A stretch of DNA of 64,000 nt from Silurus meridionalis (GCF_014805685.1 NC_060896.1:16465889-16529888); one strand, 5' to 3'. Counted from the first letter of the stretch, positions 31,301 to 45,825 are shown. Notes: generated by a model from the sequence alone, not told the origin. A program made the numbers and translations.

Positions 31301-33390
31301 GTATAGGGTTTATAATTAAATTTGAATTGGATCAGCTTAGAAATTGTATACTTGACCAGTAATAAGTTGAAATGAATGTATATATATTTAGGACTAACAG
31401 GGATTTTATTTCTGTTAGCAACCAAGAATAAAATCCTAAGTATATTAAAAACACTGTATGTTTTTTCAGAAACTGCTGATTGAAGAGAACTTGACTTCTA
31501 AATGACTTAAATGGATTATTTGACTCACAAATAAATAGGTATCATAGGTTAGGTTATCAGTAGGTTTTACCCCTTTCTGGCTTGTCGATCCCAAAGGTGT
31601 GGATCAAATGTTATATAATGCATATAATGACATTTTACATAGATTTTCTTGTGCTTGTTTTTGAAAGGTTTTCAAAGAGCGTACACAAAATATATATTGG
31701 TTGATGAAATACGCTGATCGACTGTAATTATTTTAAAAAAATAATCAAGCATATAATGGCACCGATGTGACTATAAACATAAAAATAAAAAATAACAAAG
31801 CTATAAAATGTGCAGTAGCTGTACATGACACTTCAAGGACAGTTGATCTAACATTTCCATATAATTAAAAGACACATTATATGTGGCTATTTAAAATAAA
31901 AAGTGCACAGAATACAGTCAAACTCTATGTAAAAAATATCCCATGTCTATCACTATTGTGTCTGTAAGATACCTTCAGTCTTTAATGATTGGCCGTTTGC
32001 TCATGATTTATTCAAGTGTAAATTAAGTAGCCTGGCTGTATATAGTTATGTGCCATTGGGCATAGTGGGACATTGAGTTGACTCTTCACTCTCCACTCAG
32101 AAAAAAAGGTCTTCCATAGTTGATTAGATAACTGCAGCATAAAACCACACATTGTAACATGTAAACAGTACATGTTTTTGGCAATAAAGAATTCTACTGG
32201 TCTACTATACAGTTTAATGGCATGACCTGAATATTGCTACTCATATGACATCCATTACTTCTGAACTCACTAAGCTCTTCTACACATTCTAAAATAGAGA
32301 CTATTATTTTCATTATTTTTTGTTTGTCAGCAAGCATGTGGCTCAATGTGTTTTTTTCAGATGCAACTTTCCAAAACTAAACCATGCTGCCATGTTCTTT
32401 AAAGAGAGAAAATGCTTTTATCTGGCAACCCCTCCAAACATACCATACATGTTCAGTCTTTCTCTAATTGTACTGTCAAAAGCGTTTACATTGCTAACTA
32501 AGGCCCTTCGAATCTGAAATGTAACTTTTTTTTGCAACTTCCATTACACAGTCTGATATTGGGGGGAATTTTCTGGGACATCTACTCCTGGGCAGATTGG
32601 CAACTGTCTTGAATGTTTTTCACTTTTAATTATTTTCCTCCCTGTTGAACGATAGACTTTAAAGTGTCCATAGAAATATAGAACACAAAAATAGAAATAT
32701 ACATATAGCCCTTCTCTAAGATCATTGCTGATGTCTTTTAGCTCTGGCATTGTATTAACACACGCCTGAATTGTTCAGACAAGCAAACTAGTAAAACTTT
32801 TATTGAGATGGTCACACTTGGTAATGATCAATTATTTAAGGCATTTATTTAGCAGAATCTGGCTGCTGCTTAACCTTTTAAATCCTATGGAAGCTGTAAA
32901 AGTGTACTAAGAATTTAACACAGATTTTCCATTTTGAATAATAAATTAAGATGTAAGCCTGTAAGCCTACAGCTATTAGCAAGCTTCCCTTTATAAATCA
33001 CAGATCACCTGCAAGTATGCATAAGTGAATCAGCCTCATATCCCACACTATACATGCCCATTTTTAACCACAATATTCAATGCAAAGCACCTCATGAATA
33101 CTGATCCATATTAATGAGCCTGGCACACATTTGATCATTTGTTACGGTGAATAATGGCAACAGGTGTGAAAAGAGCATAGTAACTTCTCAGACACTGGGA
33201 TCCACACACTTGTAGGGGAGGTGAAGGCTCGGAAAACAATGTTATTTGGTGGCCACAGCAACCGGATTACTAATAAAAAATGCAGTGCATGTGGCAATGT
33301 CTTACTGGCTCTGTCAAATGTGTCAATAAGACAAAACGGACAGTTGCAAAAAAAATGTGTTCCGATCTGAAGCTATACTATCTTTCTACT
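31301..33390. other. Intronic, nothing recognised
   Basis: AT-rich sequence; no ORF with family motifs. It may hold the rest of the decayed Harbinger element at its right end (33130-33390). Confidence 0.35.
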
Positions 33391-33616
33391 TCTTTATTTT
33401 AACATAAATAAAATCTTTATAGCTTATAGCAATATGACTTGAGTTAATTCTGCTGATTACATTTGGGAAGCCGGACCTTGCTTTAAAGTGCATTTTAATT
33501 TCATCCTGTTCATGCACAGTGTAGGTAAACCTGATATATGTATCGACTACCCATATTAATAATACCATACAAAAAAAGTGGGCATTATGGCACTCAGAAA
33601 TGGCTGTGATATACAA
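33391..33616 (-). pseudogene. Harbinger-type transposase fragment
   Basis: The - strand encodes KARSGFPNVISRINSSHIAI, matching the HARBI1/PIF motif RSGFPNVIGAIDGTHI around the first catalytic Asp, which is Asn here. A short relic. Confidence 0.55.
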
Positions 33617-33660
33617 AACCTATAGGATAAGATTTAATAAATTTATATTATATTCAAAGA

Positions 33661-33710
33661 AGAGTTCTTAAACTTTCTTGCTATATTTAGCAAGAAAGTT
33701 TAAGAACTCT
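33661..33710. repeat. Perfect 22-bp inverted repeat (hairpin, 6-nt loop)
   Basis: Arms 33661-33682 and 33689-33710 are exact complements around ATATTT. The right arm abuts the start of the LINE fragment at 33711. Confidence 0.9.
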
Positions 33711-35600
<1,890 letters not shown>

Positions 35601-35937
35601 ATGAAACAATTAACACTGCTGAATTTACTGTTCATAATAAGATGTTCTAGCCATCACCAGAACAGGAGTTCTGACTGATTATCAGCCACAGTGGATCCAT
35701 GCATGCAGAATCAAAGTAGTGTCTGTTTAACCTGTGCCCTAATTGGTCTATTGGCCTAAGAAGCCAACCTAAGTGATTGCTGAAACAGTTGAGAGCCCAC
35801 CGAAAAATCCTTTCTTGATTGTAGAAAGGGGCCACCTCCAGGGTGAAGATTTAACTCACTCTACTGCTTTGTTTAGCCTATCCTGATACTGGCTCTTGGT
35901 CTCAATTTCATGTGCATAGTTGTGCATAGTTGTAATT

Positions 35938-36009
35938 CTTCTTCTTCTTCTTCTTCTTCTACTTCTTCTTTCAGCTTCTCCCATTAGGGGTCACCACAGC
36001 AGATAACCC
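35938..36009 (-). mobile_element. 72-bp RTE 3' stub with 17-bp target duplication
   Basis: Only the RTE tail is present: a TTC run, then CTCCCATTAGGGGTCACCAC. TGTGCATAGTTGTAATT occurs exactly on both sides (35921-35937 and 36010-36026). An extreme 5' truncation at insertion. Confidence 0.88.
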
Positions 36010-36026
36010 TGTGCATAGTTGTAATT

Positions 36027-36650
36027 ACACTCCTAATTTTCCTTATTCTCTTTGAACAGCTTATTCAGAGAGGGGAAACTGTAACGTGTGTACCTGATAA
36101 TAATGCTTATAAACATGTTATAAAACAAGCACTGAGACACACGACTGAATCTTTTCGAATGTGAAATAAATGCATTTAAAAGTTTTTAAAAAAAATTAAA
36201 TTGTATTTAAAAAAACACTTTTGATTTAGGATTGATTGTTGTATGTTGAATTGATAGAATGAAAGGTCTTGATTGAAGTGGAAATATGAAAGGCTTAAAT
36301 GCATATAGAGATAAAATGAGATAAAATTTGTTGTTTTATTATTTAATCTTAATCTTGTAATTTGCAGTTTATATCACCGATTCTGTTCCCATAAAGAACA
36401 TTCTAAGTTATCTTGTGAGGTGCTAATTATAAACTATTTTAAGTGGCCATTGTTAGAATTAAGATGGGCCTCACACTAGTTCTCTGAACACACATTGCTA
36501 TGTTCTCTATTCAGTGTCTATAGGATCTTTTGGTTCAGGCATGATGAAAATCTAGCAAACTAACATTTACTTTCTACAATTTATATGTGTCACCAATTCC
36601 CCTTGTCTCCATAATGTTTGTAAGCATGGTTTAGAGTTTACGCAAATTCT
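36027..36650. other. Intronic sequence, includes an unclassified repeat
   Basis: AT-rich; 36410-36580 matches the unclassified repeat at 19501-19920 in inverted orientation. Nothing else recognised. Confidence 0.35.
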
Positions 36651-36654
36651 CTTG

Positions 36655-38752
36655 TCAAGTTGGTAAAGAGATTGAGTTAGCTGATATGATGGAGTGGAGA
36701 AAGCTACATGAAGAAAGGACATGTGTGTTTAGGAGACCAAGTGGAAAGGGAGTAACATTGAAGGGGGCTTAAAACTGTTTTATCACTGGACGGTAAGCAA
36801 AATGGTATAGGTGTGATACCGAAGGAAGAGTACAGTAAGAGTGTAGTGGAGGTGAAAAGAGTTTCTGAAAGGGTGATGAATGTGTAGCTGGAAGTTTAAG
36901 GGGTGAATGCTTAAAGTTGAAGGCACTGATGCTTAATGTCATCAGTGCCTATACTCCACAAGTGGGTTGTGAGATGAAGGAGAAGGAAAAATTGTAGAGT
37001 GAGTTAGATGAAGTAGTGGAGAGTGTACCTGGGAAAGAAAGGTTAGTGATTGGTACATGGTGTGACATCTGGAAAAAGTAAGGAAGACAAAGAGATGTGG
37101 TGGTGGAATGAACAAGTGCAGGGAAAACATAAAGAGTAAAAGATTGGTAAAACAGTATTGGGATCGGCAGAAAGATGAAGAAAGTAGGCAGTAATACGAG
37201 GAGATGCGGCAGCAGGTAAAGAGGGATGTGGCAAAGGATAAGAAAAAGGCATATGAATGAATAACTGCATCAGAAGTTGGATCAGAAAAGGATTTGTACT
37301 GATTGGACAGGCAGAGGGACCGAACTGGAAAGGATGTGCTGCAAGTTAGAGTAATAAAGGATTCAGATGGAAATGTGTTGACTATTGTGGAGAGGGTGTT
37401 GAGAAGATGGAGGGAGTATTTTGAGCAGCTGATTGAGGAAAATTGAGAGTAGGGTTCAGGAAGTGGATAGGATTAGTAAGGAGGAACTGAGAGCAGCAAT
37501 TAAAAGGGTGAAGAGTGGAAAGTTGGTTGGACCAGATGGCATACCAGTTGAAGCATGGAGATGTTTAGGAGAGATGGCAGACCTGCAGTAACTACAGGGG
37601 AAGAAGTGGATCAGTCACACAATAAGGTTATGAAAGTGGAAGCCTGTCTGAGAGAAGAGGTGACCATCTGTGAGCAACAGTATGGTTTCATGCTGAGTAA
37701 GAGGACTACAGACACAATATTGTAATACAGAATGTTGATAGAGAACAGGGCAGTAAGAGAGAATTTGTGGTATTGTATGAGGAAGTCAGGTGTGGCAGAG
37801 AGGTATGTAAGGGTGGTGCAGGACATGTATGAGGACAGTGTGACAGCAGTAAAGTGTGCAGTAGAAATGTAAGGATCGGCTCTGAGCACTTTCCTGATTG
37901 CAGTGGTGATGGACAGGTTGACAGATGAGGTCAGACAGTAGTCTCCATGGACTATGATGTTTGTGGATGAAATTGTTATTTGTGGTGAGAGTAGGGAGCA
38001 GGTTGAGAAAAGCTTGGAGAGGTGGAGGTACATGCTGGAGAGAAGGGAGTAAGTCAGTAGGAGTAAGACAGAGAAAATGTGTGTGAATGTGAGGGAGGGC
38101 AGTGGAACGGTGCGATTGCAGGGAGAAGAGGTGGAGAAGGTGGAGGGGTTTAGGTACCTGTGGTCAACTGTGCAAAGTAATGGAGAATGTGTTAAAGAAG
38201 TGAAGAAAAGAGTGTAGGAAGGGTGAAGTGGGTGGAGAAGAGTAGCAGGAGTTATTTTTGATAGAAGGATATCTGCCAGAGTGAAAGGGAATTTTAGTAA
38301 AGTTTATAGAACTGTGGTGAGACCTGCTACATTGTTTGGTTTAGAGACAGTGGCATTGACTAAAAGACAGGAGGCAGAGCTGGAGATGGGAGAGCTTAAG
38401 GTGCTGAGATTTTCATTGGAAGTGATGAGGATGGACAGGATTATAAACAAGTTTATTAGAGGGACAGGGCATGTAGGACGTTTTAGGGACAAAGTGAGAG
38501 AGGCCCAATTGAGATGGTTTGGACATGTGCAGAGGAGGGACATGGGTATATCGGTAGAAGAATGCTGAAGATGGAGCCGCCAGGAGAGAGGAAAAAAGGA
38601 AGGCCAAGGAGGAGGTTTATGGATGTGCTGAGGAAAGACATGCTTGTAGTTGGGTTAAAAGAGGCAGATGTAGAGGACAGAGTAGTATGAAGACGGATGA
38701 TCCGTTGTGGCAATTCCTAATTTTGGAGCAGCCAAAAGAAGAAGAAGAGAAC
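36655..38752 (+). pseudogene. RTE-type LINE copy D, heavily decayed
   Basis: Follows copy A at DNA level from the start of the endonuclease (GTTAGCTGATATGATGG at about 36675) to the tail (AAAAGAAGAAGAAGAG at 38734-38749). Fragments include CNVREGSG, FVDEIVIC and the C-terminal RPATLFGLETVALTKRQ (38322-38372). A deletion joins endonuclease to the later region near 37060, and many stops are present. The oldest RTE copy in the window by appearance. Confidence 0.85.
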
Positions 38753-38769
38753 CTTTACATGGAAAGCTG

Positions 38770-39505
38770 CATACCCAGATTGGTGGAGGGATCCAGACAG
38801 GATCTCTGGTGCTCAGTAAGAGTAACCATCAGGTTCTTTGTCAGCTCTCTTACTAAGGCTGTTCCCCCGGATTACTCAGATTGGACATGGGTCATGGGTC
38901 TTTGCTCGGGGCCTGACAGGTCGTGACAGGTAGGAGGTTGATGGCGCATAGGGATTGTTTTGAAGATGGCAGGAAGGATTTGGTTTAGCAAGTGCCTCCC
39001 CATTAGCGACGAGCCCGGTCTTTTACTGGGCAGGAAATCTTCATGTGTCCAGCCTCCCCGCAGTAGAGACACAAGCCTCTGGAACGACGCCTCTTCTTTT
39101 AATTTGGGGATAGGTGTCGGCAGCTGATTTCCATAGGACAGGGTGGAGAGTGGGGTTCTGGACTGGTAGTATCGCAAGGGGGTGTTTGGCGGTGGTATTG
39201 CGGCAGAGAGTGGCGACGCTCGGAGCGCTGAGGGGTGTGCTCCACACGATGCTCCTGCAGGCATTTGTCTATTTGGGTTGCGAGGACAATAGGGCCATCT
39301 AAGTCAGGTGGGAGTTAGCGGGCAGCTAACTTATATTTAACCTCAGCAACCAAACCCCAATAGAAGGTGTCATAGAGGGCAGTGGGGTTCCATCCGCTAT
39401 CCGCGGCGGCAGTGCAAAACTCAGAAGCGAATTCAGCCACTGAATGCCTACCTTGAGTGGCAGAAACAGCAAGCGAGCCGCATCCAAAAGACAGAGAGCA
39501 GGAAA
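38770..39505 (-). pseudogene. Ty3/gypsy gag fragment
   Basis: On the - strand: capsid stretch FASEFCTAAADSGWNPTAL near 39420, LAAR then LPPDLDGPIVLATQIDKCL near 39285, and a CCHC knuckle CLYCGEAGHMKISC near 39030-39070. A stop interrupts after LAAR. No gypsy pol is attached. Confidence 0.72.
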
Positions 39506-40180
39506 AAGCAAAAACTAAACCTCAAACCTGGGAACCCAGGGCAGAAGAGACAGAAGAGACATCTGTGGTGTGTAATAGCCAGGAAATAGTACAACAATGG
39601 TAGATAAAAAAAAAGCCTTGCAATTACGAGAAATAGGTTGATGGGCTGAAAATGGTGCACAATAAAAGGAAAAGAAAATATTGATTATGTAAGCAAATAC
39701 ATTAAAACTAAAGTAATGAGCCTGATTTAAAAATGTAAGAAGTAGAAAATACAAATATTTGTGTAAAAAATATATTGAGTAAAAGTAAAAAGTTCTCAGA
39801 AAAATAAATAGTGAAGTAAAATACTGATACCAGAAAAATCTACCTAAGTACAGTAATTAAGTATTTGTACTTTACGTCCCATCTTTGATACTGACTGTCT
39901 GTAACATAGCAAAATTTTTGTCTGTCTATCTGTCTGTCTGTCTAACTAAAGAATAATTATAATAACATAAATACAGATGCTCCCCAGTTTACGAACATTT
40001 ACTTTAAGAAGTTTCGTAGATATGAACCAACCTGTCCTCAAAGTTAAATTTCCGTCTATATATACCAATTTTGTGAGACCATGTGTTGGCTTACACTTGC
40101 ACACTTTGTACATTTGTGTGAGGAGGGATTTTGTAGGATTTAGGTGTGGCTAACTAATTATACCAAGCAGGTACTAATGA
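39506..40180. other. Intronic, nothing recognised except a TCTG/TCTA tract
   Basis: A tetranucleotide tract, TCTGTCTATCTGTCTGTC, lies near 39919-39945. The rest is AT-rich with no recognised feature. Confidence 0.4.
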
Positions 40181-41020
40181 TCTTGATATAATCCAAACAA
40201 GCTATGGAGGAACTGCTCACAGCTATCAGCAAACAACAATCTGCACATCCTGAAGGAGCTTTCATTGTTGCTGGAGACTTTAACCACTCCAACCTGAAAT
40301 CTGTACTATCATACATCATAATCATAATTTCACCATAATGTCTCCTGCTCTACCACAGGTGACACCACACTGGATCAGGTATACAAAAACATACCTGAGG
40401 CATACACGGCCCTCCCCCCTTTGGGTCAGTTTGATCACCTAACTTTGTTCATGCTACACAAATAAACACCACTGATCAAAAGGGTGAAACCAGTAATAAT
40501 ATGGCCAGAGGTAGCCATTTTTTCTCTACAGCAACAGTTTCAGAATACTGACTGGAACATGTGTGCCTCACAGGCCACACATGGACACAGACATGGACAT
40601 CTACACATATAATCTGTTTTGGACCATATCAACACGTGTTGACAATGCCACTACTGTCAAACACGTGAAATGCTATCCTATTGGGAAGTCGTGTATGAAC
40701 TCTGAGGTCTCCTGTTGAAAGCAAGAGATGCTGCTTTTAAATATGGCAACGCAAAGGACTACAACAGAGCCAGGGCCAACCTGAAAAGTGGTATTAGCCG
40801 AACACACATACAAACCCCATAGAGAAGAGCACTCCCACAACTCTGATCCCAGACGCATGTGGAAAGGCATCCAGACCATCACAGACTACAAACCAACACC
40901 TCGATCTCCACCAACCACCAATGCCTTCCTACCAGATGAACTTAATCACTTTTTTGCTCATTTCAACCAAGGCATAAGACATTTCATCATAATCACTGAC
41001 TCTTCTTCTGCTTACAGTCG
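40181..41020 (+). pseudogene. Jockey-type LINE fragment (endonuclease and linker)
   Basis: Endonuclease FIVAGDFNHSNLK near 40261-40300 retains the Asp and Asn of the APE site. The linker SDPRRMWKGIQTITDYKPT near 40842 and LPDELNHFFAHF near 40930 match the same family as 33711-35600. RT is absent and the frame is broken. Confidence 0.7.
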
Positions 41021-41042
41021 TACGGTGGCTGAGAAGTGCAAA

Positions 41043-41213
41043 ACACATTAACAAATCCGAAAACAAATTAACAAATTAGAAAACACTGTCAAATCCGAAA
41101 ATAAAATAACAAATGCAAAAACAAAATAACAAATCCAAAAACAAATGAACAAATCCAAAAACAAAATAACAAATCCGCAAACACTAACAAATCCGAAAAC
41201 ACAACAACAATTC
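41043..41213 (+). repeat. Minisatellite-like array, AACAAATCCGAAAAC units
   Basis: About ten imperfect units of 15-22 bp, alternating AACAAATCC/TTAGAAAACA and AAAATAACAAAT. Units abut each other without spacers. Confidence 0.75.
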
Positions 41214-41789
41214 AGACAAACCGGAAAAGGTAGGTATAGTTTGTGTATGGAACACTTTTCGGTTGTATGGAACACGATCATTAGGTATACAGGAAGTATG
41301 ATATACAGGAAGTATGAAATATTATAACTTTGTTTTTTGTACATGTGTAAAGTTCTGTTATTTTCTTATATTTAAAGGTGCACTAATCAAAATAAAAAGT
41401 AAATGGAGAAGTAAACATTGGCAAGCAAGGAGAAAAAGGAATTAATTCAAATCTACTTTGAGGAAGGACATTCATATGCAGTGATTTTGGAGATGCTGCA
41501 GTATATCATGACATAAAGATTAGTTTGTACACTTTTACACATACATTCCAACTTTCTCCTGCTGCAGACTGTTACTTCAGCCACTTCATGGTCTGATATC
41601 CATAACTGGCTTTACCCAAAGTTTTCCCATCTAAGAAATTTCACTGTGAAGGACATTATCTTTGGACTCGTAATGAACAATAATAAAGACGACTTTCTTG
41701 TTAATAATATACTTCTGATGGGAAAATTGTATATACACAAATCGAAATACTTGAAAGTCTGTTGTGTAGGACTTGATGTTGATATCCCT
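41214..41789. other. Intronic, nothing recognised
   Basis: AT-rich; no motif recognised. Confidence 0.35.
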
Positions 41790-42083
41790 TGATACATACT
41801 TGAGGCACCGATGAGACTCTGTGGGATGGTCTATTCAGTGGTGGCACCCTCTGCCACACTACTCCTCAGTCCTTCCTTCTCCTGAGGTGGCTCCTTCTCA
41901 ACTCATTATACTGAGGCACCGCTAAGCCTCTGTGGAAAGGTCCACTGAGTGATGGCACCCTTTGGGTTGTCAAGTGGGCGCCCTCCTTCCTGGGTGTTTC
42001 ACTGATAGGCCCACGACACCTCCAGAGGGTTCAGCAGTGAATCCCAGCGTCCCAGGTTCACTCCCTAGATGCCATCAACTCGC

Positions 42084-43259
42084 TTAAAGACCCAGGCGGA
42101 GTCTTTTCTCTTCACCCACAGACACTGGCTTCCCTTTTCCGCAGCTGCAGAGAGGTCTTGGGCGTACCTTTACATTCCAGCCTTGTTGTTGTGCATCGGC
42201 TGCAAGTTCAGCGTACCTCAGCCATTTCCGTTCATAGGCCTCCTCCACTGCACCCTCCCAGGGAACGGTGAGCTCGATGATGTAGACAAGTTTGAGCGAG
42301 GCTGACCACAGAACAAGGTCTGGTCGCAGGTTGGTGGCTGCAATTTCAGCTGGGAAGCATAGTTTCTTATTCAAGTCTGCCAGCAGCTTCCAGTCCCGTG
42401 CTCTACCCAGCTGACCATAGTCTGAACTTATGGTGGTGAGGTTGGCTTGACACTCACCCTCCCGAACAAATGGTGTTGGCTGCCACTGGGATGATGGGGG
42501 AGGAAGGGCATTCACATTTGTTCGTCGATTTTCCAACACTACAGCAAGACACTTCAGCACCTGGTTGTGCCGCCAGGTGTAACGCCCTTGGGTAAGGCTG
42601 GTCTTGCATCCCACTAAGATGTGCTTCAGTGTTGCTCGACTTGGGCTTTGAGGGCACGTGGGGTCCTCAGCATACCATTGGTTTAGGTTTGCGGGAGAAG
42701 GCAGGACATTATAGGCAGCCCGGATGGTAAAGCTTGCCCTGAATGTCTCCATTTCCCACAGCTCTTTCCAGGAGATCTTTCTCTTCTCCACTCCTTCCCA
42801 TGCCATCCACTGCCCTTGCTTTGCCTGTGCCACTGCCTGGGCGCACCTTCTTGCTTCCTCCTCCCGCCGTACCTCCTGGACCACCATCTTGCGTCCCTGA
42901 GATGGAGAGGCCTTGCTCCACACTGGTGTACTGGCCCCAAGTCCAAGACCACTCCTCCCCTCCTGCACTCGGCCCACAATGTCCTTGTGTCTGATTGCTG
43001 CCTTTGCCTGCTCAGTTGCAGCCATCGGGGTCCACTTCCTTCCGGTGGCCAAGATGGGGGCCGCTTGGGCTACAAATGGATCACTCGAATCCAGTAGCAT
43101 CATCTCCAGTCTGACTTTGGCACACTTGTACTCCTCTACCAGACTGGAAATGGGCAGGTGTAGTATCCCTTTGCCATAAAGTCCAATACTGCTGAGGCAC
43201 CTGGGAAGGCCAAGCCACTTCCTTACGTATGAGCCGACCAGTCTCTCCAGCTTTTCCAC
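42084..43259 (-). pseudogene. HERO-like LINE ORF, C-terminal part with endonuclease
   Basis: A 391-codon frame that begins in the RT thumb (KLERLVGSYVRKWLGLPRCL). It carries a CCHC cluster, CPQSPSRATLKHILVGC, and the endonuclease signature RPDLVLWSASLKLVYIIELT (PD...E). Offset in frame from the N-terminal part by the internal deletion near 43270. Confidence 0.82.
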
Positions 43260-43285
43260 CTTTGAGAGTGGGACTTCGTAGAGGG

Positions 43286-44941
43286 TTAGTGGCCATAGGA
43301 GACTGTTGTCACACAGAGTTGGACGTCCTTAAAGTAGGCCTTGACAAGGGTTGTAAGAGCTGCTGGAACTCTAAAGTAGTCAAAGGCTGTCCAGAGGAGG
43401 CTGTGAGGGACTGAGCCAAAGGCATTTGCAAGATCCAGGAACACCACGTGAAGATCTGTTCCCTCCTTTTTGGCGACCTGGATCTGATGCCAGATGACAC
43501 TAACATGTTCTACACAACCGGAGAAGCCCGAGATGCCTGCTTTCTGAATTGACGTGTCGATCAAGTTGTTTCTTTGCAGGTACCGTGCCAGCCTGTGAGC
43601 GACAACGCTGAAGAAGATTTTCCCCTCCACATTTAGAAGACTGATCTGCCGAAACTGCCCGATCTCTGCAGAGTCCTTTTCCTTTGGTATAAGGATCCCT
43701 CCGGCTCTCCGCCAGGATGTTGGTATCTCCTTCTTCTGCCAAACAACTCTCATCAGTTTCCAGAGGAATCGCAGGACAGCTGGAGCATTTTTGTAGAGCT
43801 TGTATGGAACTCCATTGGGGCCTGGAGACGATGCGGCCCTTGCTCTACGCACAGTTTGTTCTACTTCACTCCACCTGGGTGGACTGATATCCAGCTCATG
43901 CTCTGGTGGGTTGATTGGTGGCATGTCATGTGGGAGTGTAACTTCTTCCTGGTGTCTGGGATCTGTGCAGGAGTTTTTCAGATGTTCTTCCAGGTCGGCC
44001 TTTGACACTGAGAGACTTCCACTCTTCTCCTTTGTGAAGAGGGTCTTCACAAATTTGAATGGGTCTTTGTAGAAGCGAGATCTTGTTTGCTCCTTCCTTC
44101 TGCGCTTCCTTAGGAGGTTTTCAGCTCTCCTCAGTGTTGTAAGCCTGCCCCGAATCTCTTCCTGCAACAGGTTAATACCCTCCTTCTCTTCCTCTATTGC
44201 CTTCCTCCATTGCTTCTTTAACTGCCTCCTCTCCTTGACTGGGCGATCTATCTCTGTCTGCCTTCTGGACTTGGTGGGGATTGAAGGAGTAGCTCGTTTG
44301 TCTTCGACCACTCCAAATCGTTCCACCCCGTAGGCATAGATAAGATCGCCCATCCTTTCCAACTTCTTCAGGGCTGTGCCTCTAATTGCTTCCAGTATGT
44401 TGCAGAGATCAGTGTTGGCCTCCTTCCACATCATCTTGTTGCAGGCCTTTGGCCACTTAACTAATGACCTTCGCCCCTGAGTCTTCTTCTCTGCTGTTGG
44501 TCGTGATGGGTTGGGTTCAGGTTGCCCTCTTGTGCCTTGTTGTTCCTCGTCTAGGGCAGGGGTGTTGATGTCCTGCAGACTGTGGTGTGTGTCCTGCTGC
44601 TGAACTTCTGTCGACTGACTCGGCCTGCTTCTCAGAAAGTAGCTGTTGATGCGTTTTCCCTGTTGACCCTTCTTTAGGCACCCTTTTTTGCCCTGGTGTA
44701 TTTTGAGGCCTTGGGTGGAGGTAACCTTTGTCCAACCACAAATGCAGTTCTGGAGCTTATGTCCTGCTGTAACTGTCGGAGTCTCCTGTATGCTGATCAT
44801 CAATCTCGTAGTCTGTTCCGTTCCTGTGTTCATTACCGGGTTATCCGCCCACGAGCCATCTTCCACCCCCGCTCTCGCTGGCTCAGGGGGTGTTTTCTTA
44901 AAAAGTGAAACTGTTCTGCCTCTGTTAGAGGCTGTGTACAT
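43286..44941 (-). pseudogene. HERO-like LINE ORF, N-terminal part
   Basis: A 551-codon frame. Finger stretch CICGWTKVTSTQGLKIHQGK near residue 67, a basic linker, then RT fingers: RRARAASSPGPNGVPYKLYK near 374 and HVVFLDLANAFGSVPHSLLW near 512. It stops after LCVTT where the catalytic YxDD core should follow. Intact as an ORF, but it cannot encode an active RT. Confidence 0.82.
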
Positions 44942-44960
44942 TTTGTGATGGATATTTGCA

Positions 44961-45280
44961 TCTATCAGTATTATATTTCTCGCCGACCTTTAACGTTCTT
45001 TATACGTTTCATTTTGCCTGCCGCTACTGTGTAAGTCTTATGTGGTCACTCTTATTTTGTGTTACTGCGAGCCAGGTAATAGGGAATAGGAAGCAGAGAA
45101 CTCATGGCGCAGCAAGCGCTTGGCATGTCGCATTTAAATTGATCCTTCTTCTGAATCCTGTCCAAAGCATTGTCTATAGGTTTATTTTAATAATTATTCT
45201 GTTTAGATTATATTGCAATAGAGTATGTTTAGTTAAATGTGATAGGACCAAATATGTATATTTTTGCCGATTCCAAAAGT
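44961..45280. other. Intronic, nothing recognised
   Basis: No recognised motif; may include 5' sequence of the HERO-like element. Confidence 0.3.
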
Positions 45281-45825
45281 TCTAGAACAACATATGCTCC
45301 CATCCAGACGTCGTCTCTTTTAGGGAAGACCTTGCATTTTCCAACATCAATTACAACATCATGGCTGCGTAGAAGAAGGATCAGGGTACTGAAATGGCCA
45401 GCCTGCAGTCCAGATCTTTAACCCATAGAAAACATTTGGCGCATCATAAAGAGGAAGATGCAACAAAGAAGACCTGAGACAGTTGAGCAACTAGAAGCCT
45501 GTATTAGACAAGAATGGGACAACGTTCCTATTCCTAAACTTGAGCAACTTGTCTCCTCAGTCCCCAGACGTTTGCAGACTGTTATAAAAAGAAGAGGGGA
45601 TGACACACAGTGGTAAACATGGCCTTGTCTCAACTTTTTTTAGATTTGTTGATGCCATGAAATTAAAATCAACTCATTTTTTCCTTAAAATTGTACATTT
45701 TCTCAGTTTAAACATTTAATGTCATCTATATTCTGAATAAAATAATGACATTTGAAACGTCCACATCATTGCATTCTGTGTTTATTGACAATTTGTACAG
45801 TGTCCCAACTTTTTGGAATCAGGTT
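45281..45825 (+). pseudogene. Tc1/mariner-type transposase C-terminus and 3' end
   Basis: Encodes VLKWPACSPDL followed by IENIWRIIKRKM-like sequence (a stop at 45420 interrupts SPDLNPIEN) and ends RRLQTVIKRRGDDTQW. A typical end CAGTGTCCCAACTTTTTGG is at 45798-45816. The 5' half is absent. Confidence 0.75.

Larger units (their letters stand above)
41790..44960 (-). mobile_element. R2-superclade LINE (HERO-like) with restriction-like endonuclease, RT core deleted
   Basis: The - strand encodes, in order: an N-terminal zinc-binding stretch, an RT N-terminal region, a jump over the RT catalytic core, the thumb, a CCHC cluster and a restriction-like endonuclease. This is the R2/NeSL/HERO plan and resembles abundant fish HERO-like elements. 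The 3' UTR (41790-42080) contains a roughly 90-bp unit repeated twice. Confidence 0.82.

Noticed and set aside
38281..38568. 95-codon ORF as an independent gene
   Set aside because: It is the C-terminal block of decayed RTE copy D, with the same motif as 59300-59390.
41043..41213. Regularly repeated short units, CRISPR-like at a glance
   Set aside because: Units abut with no unique spacers, and the context is a vertebrate intron; it is a minisatellite.
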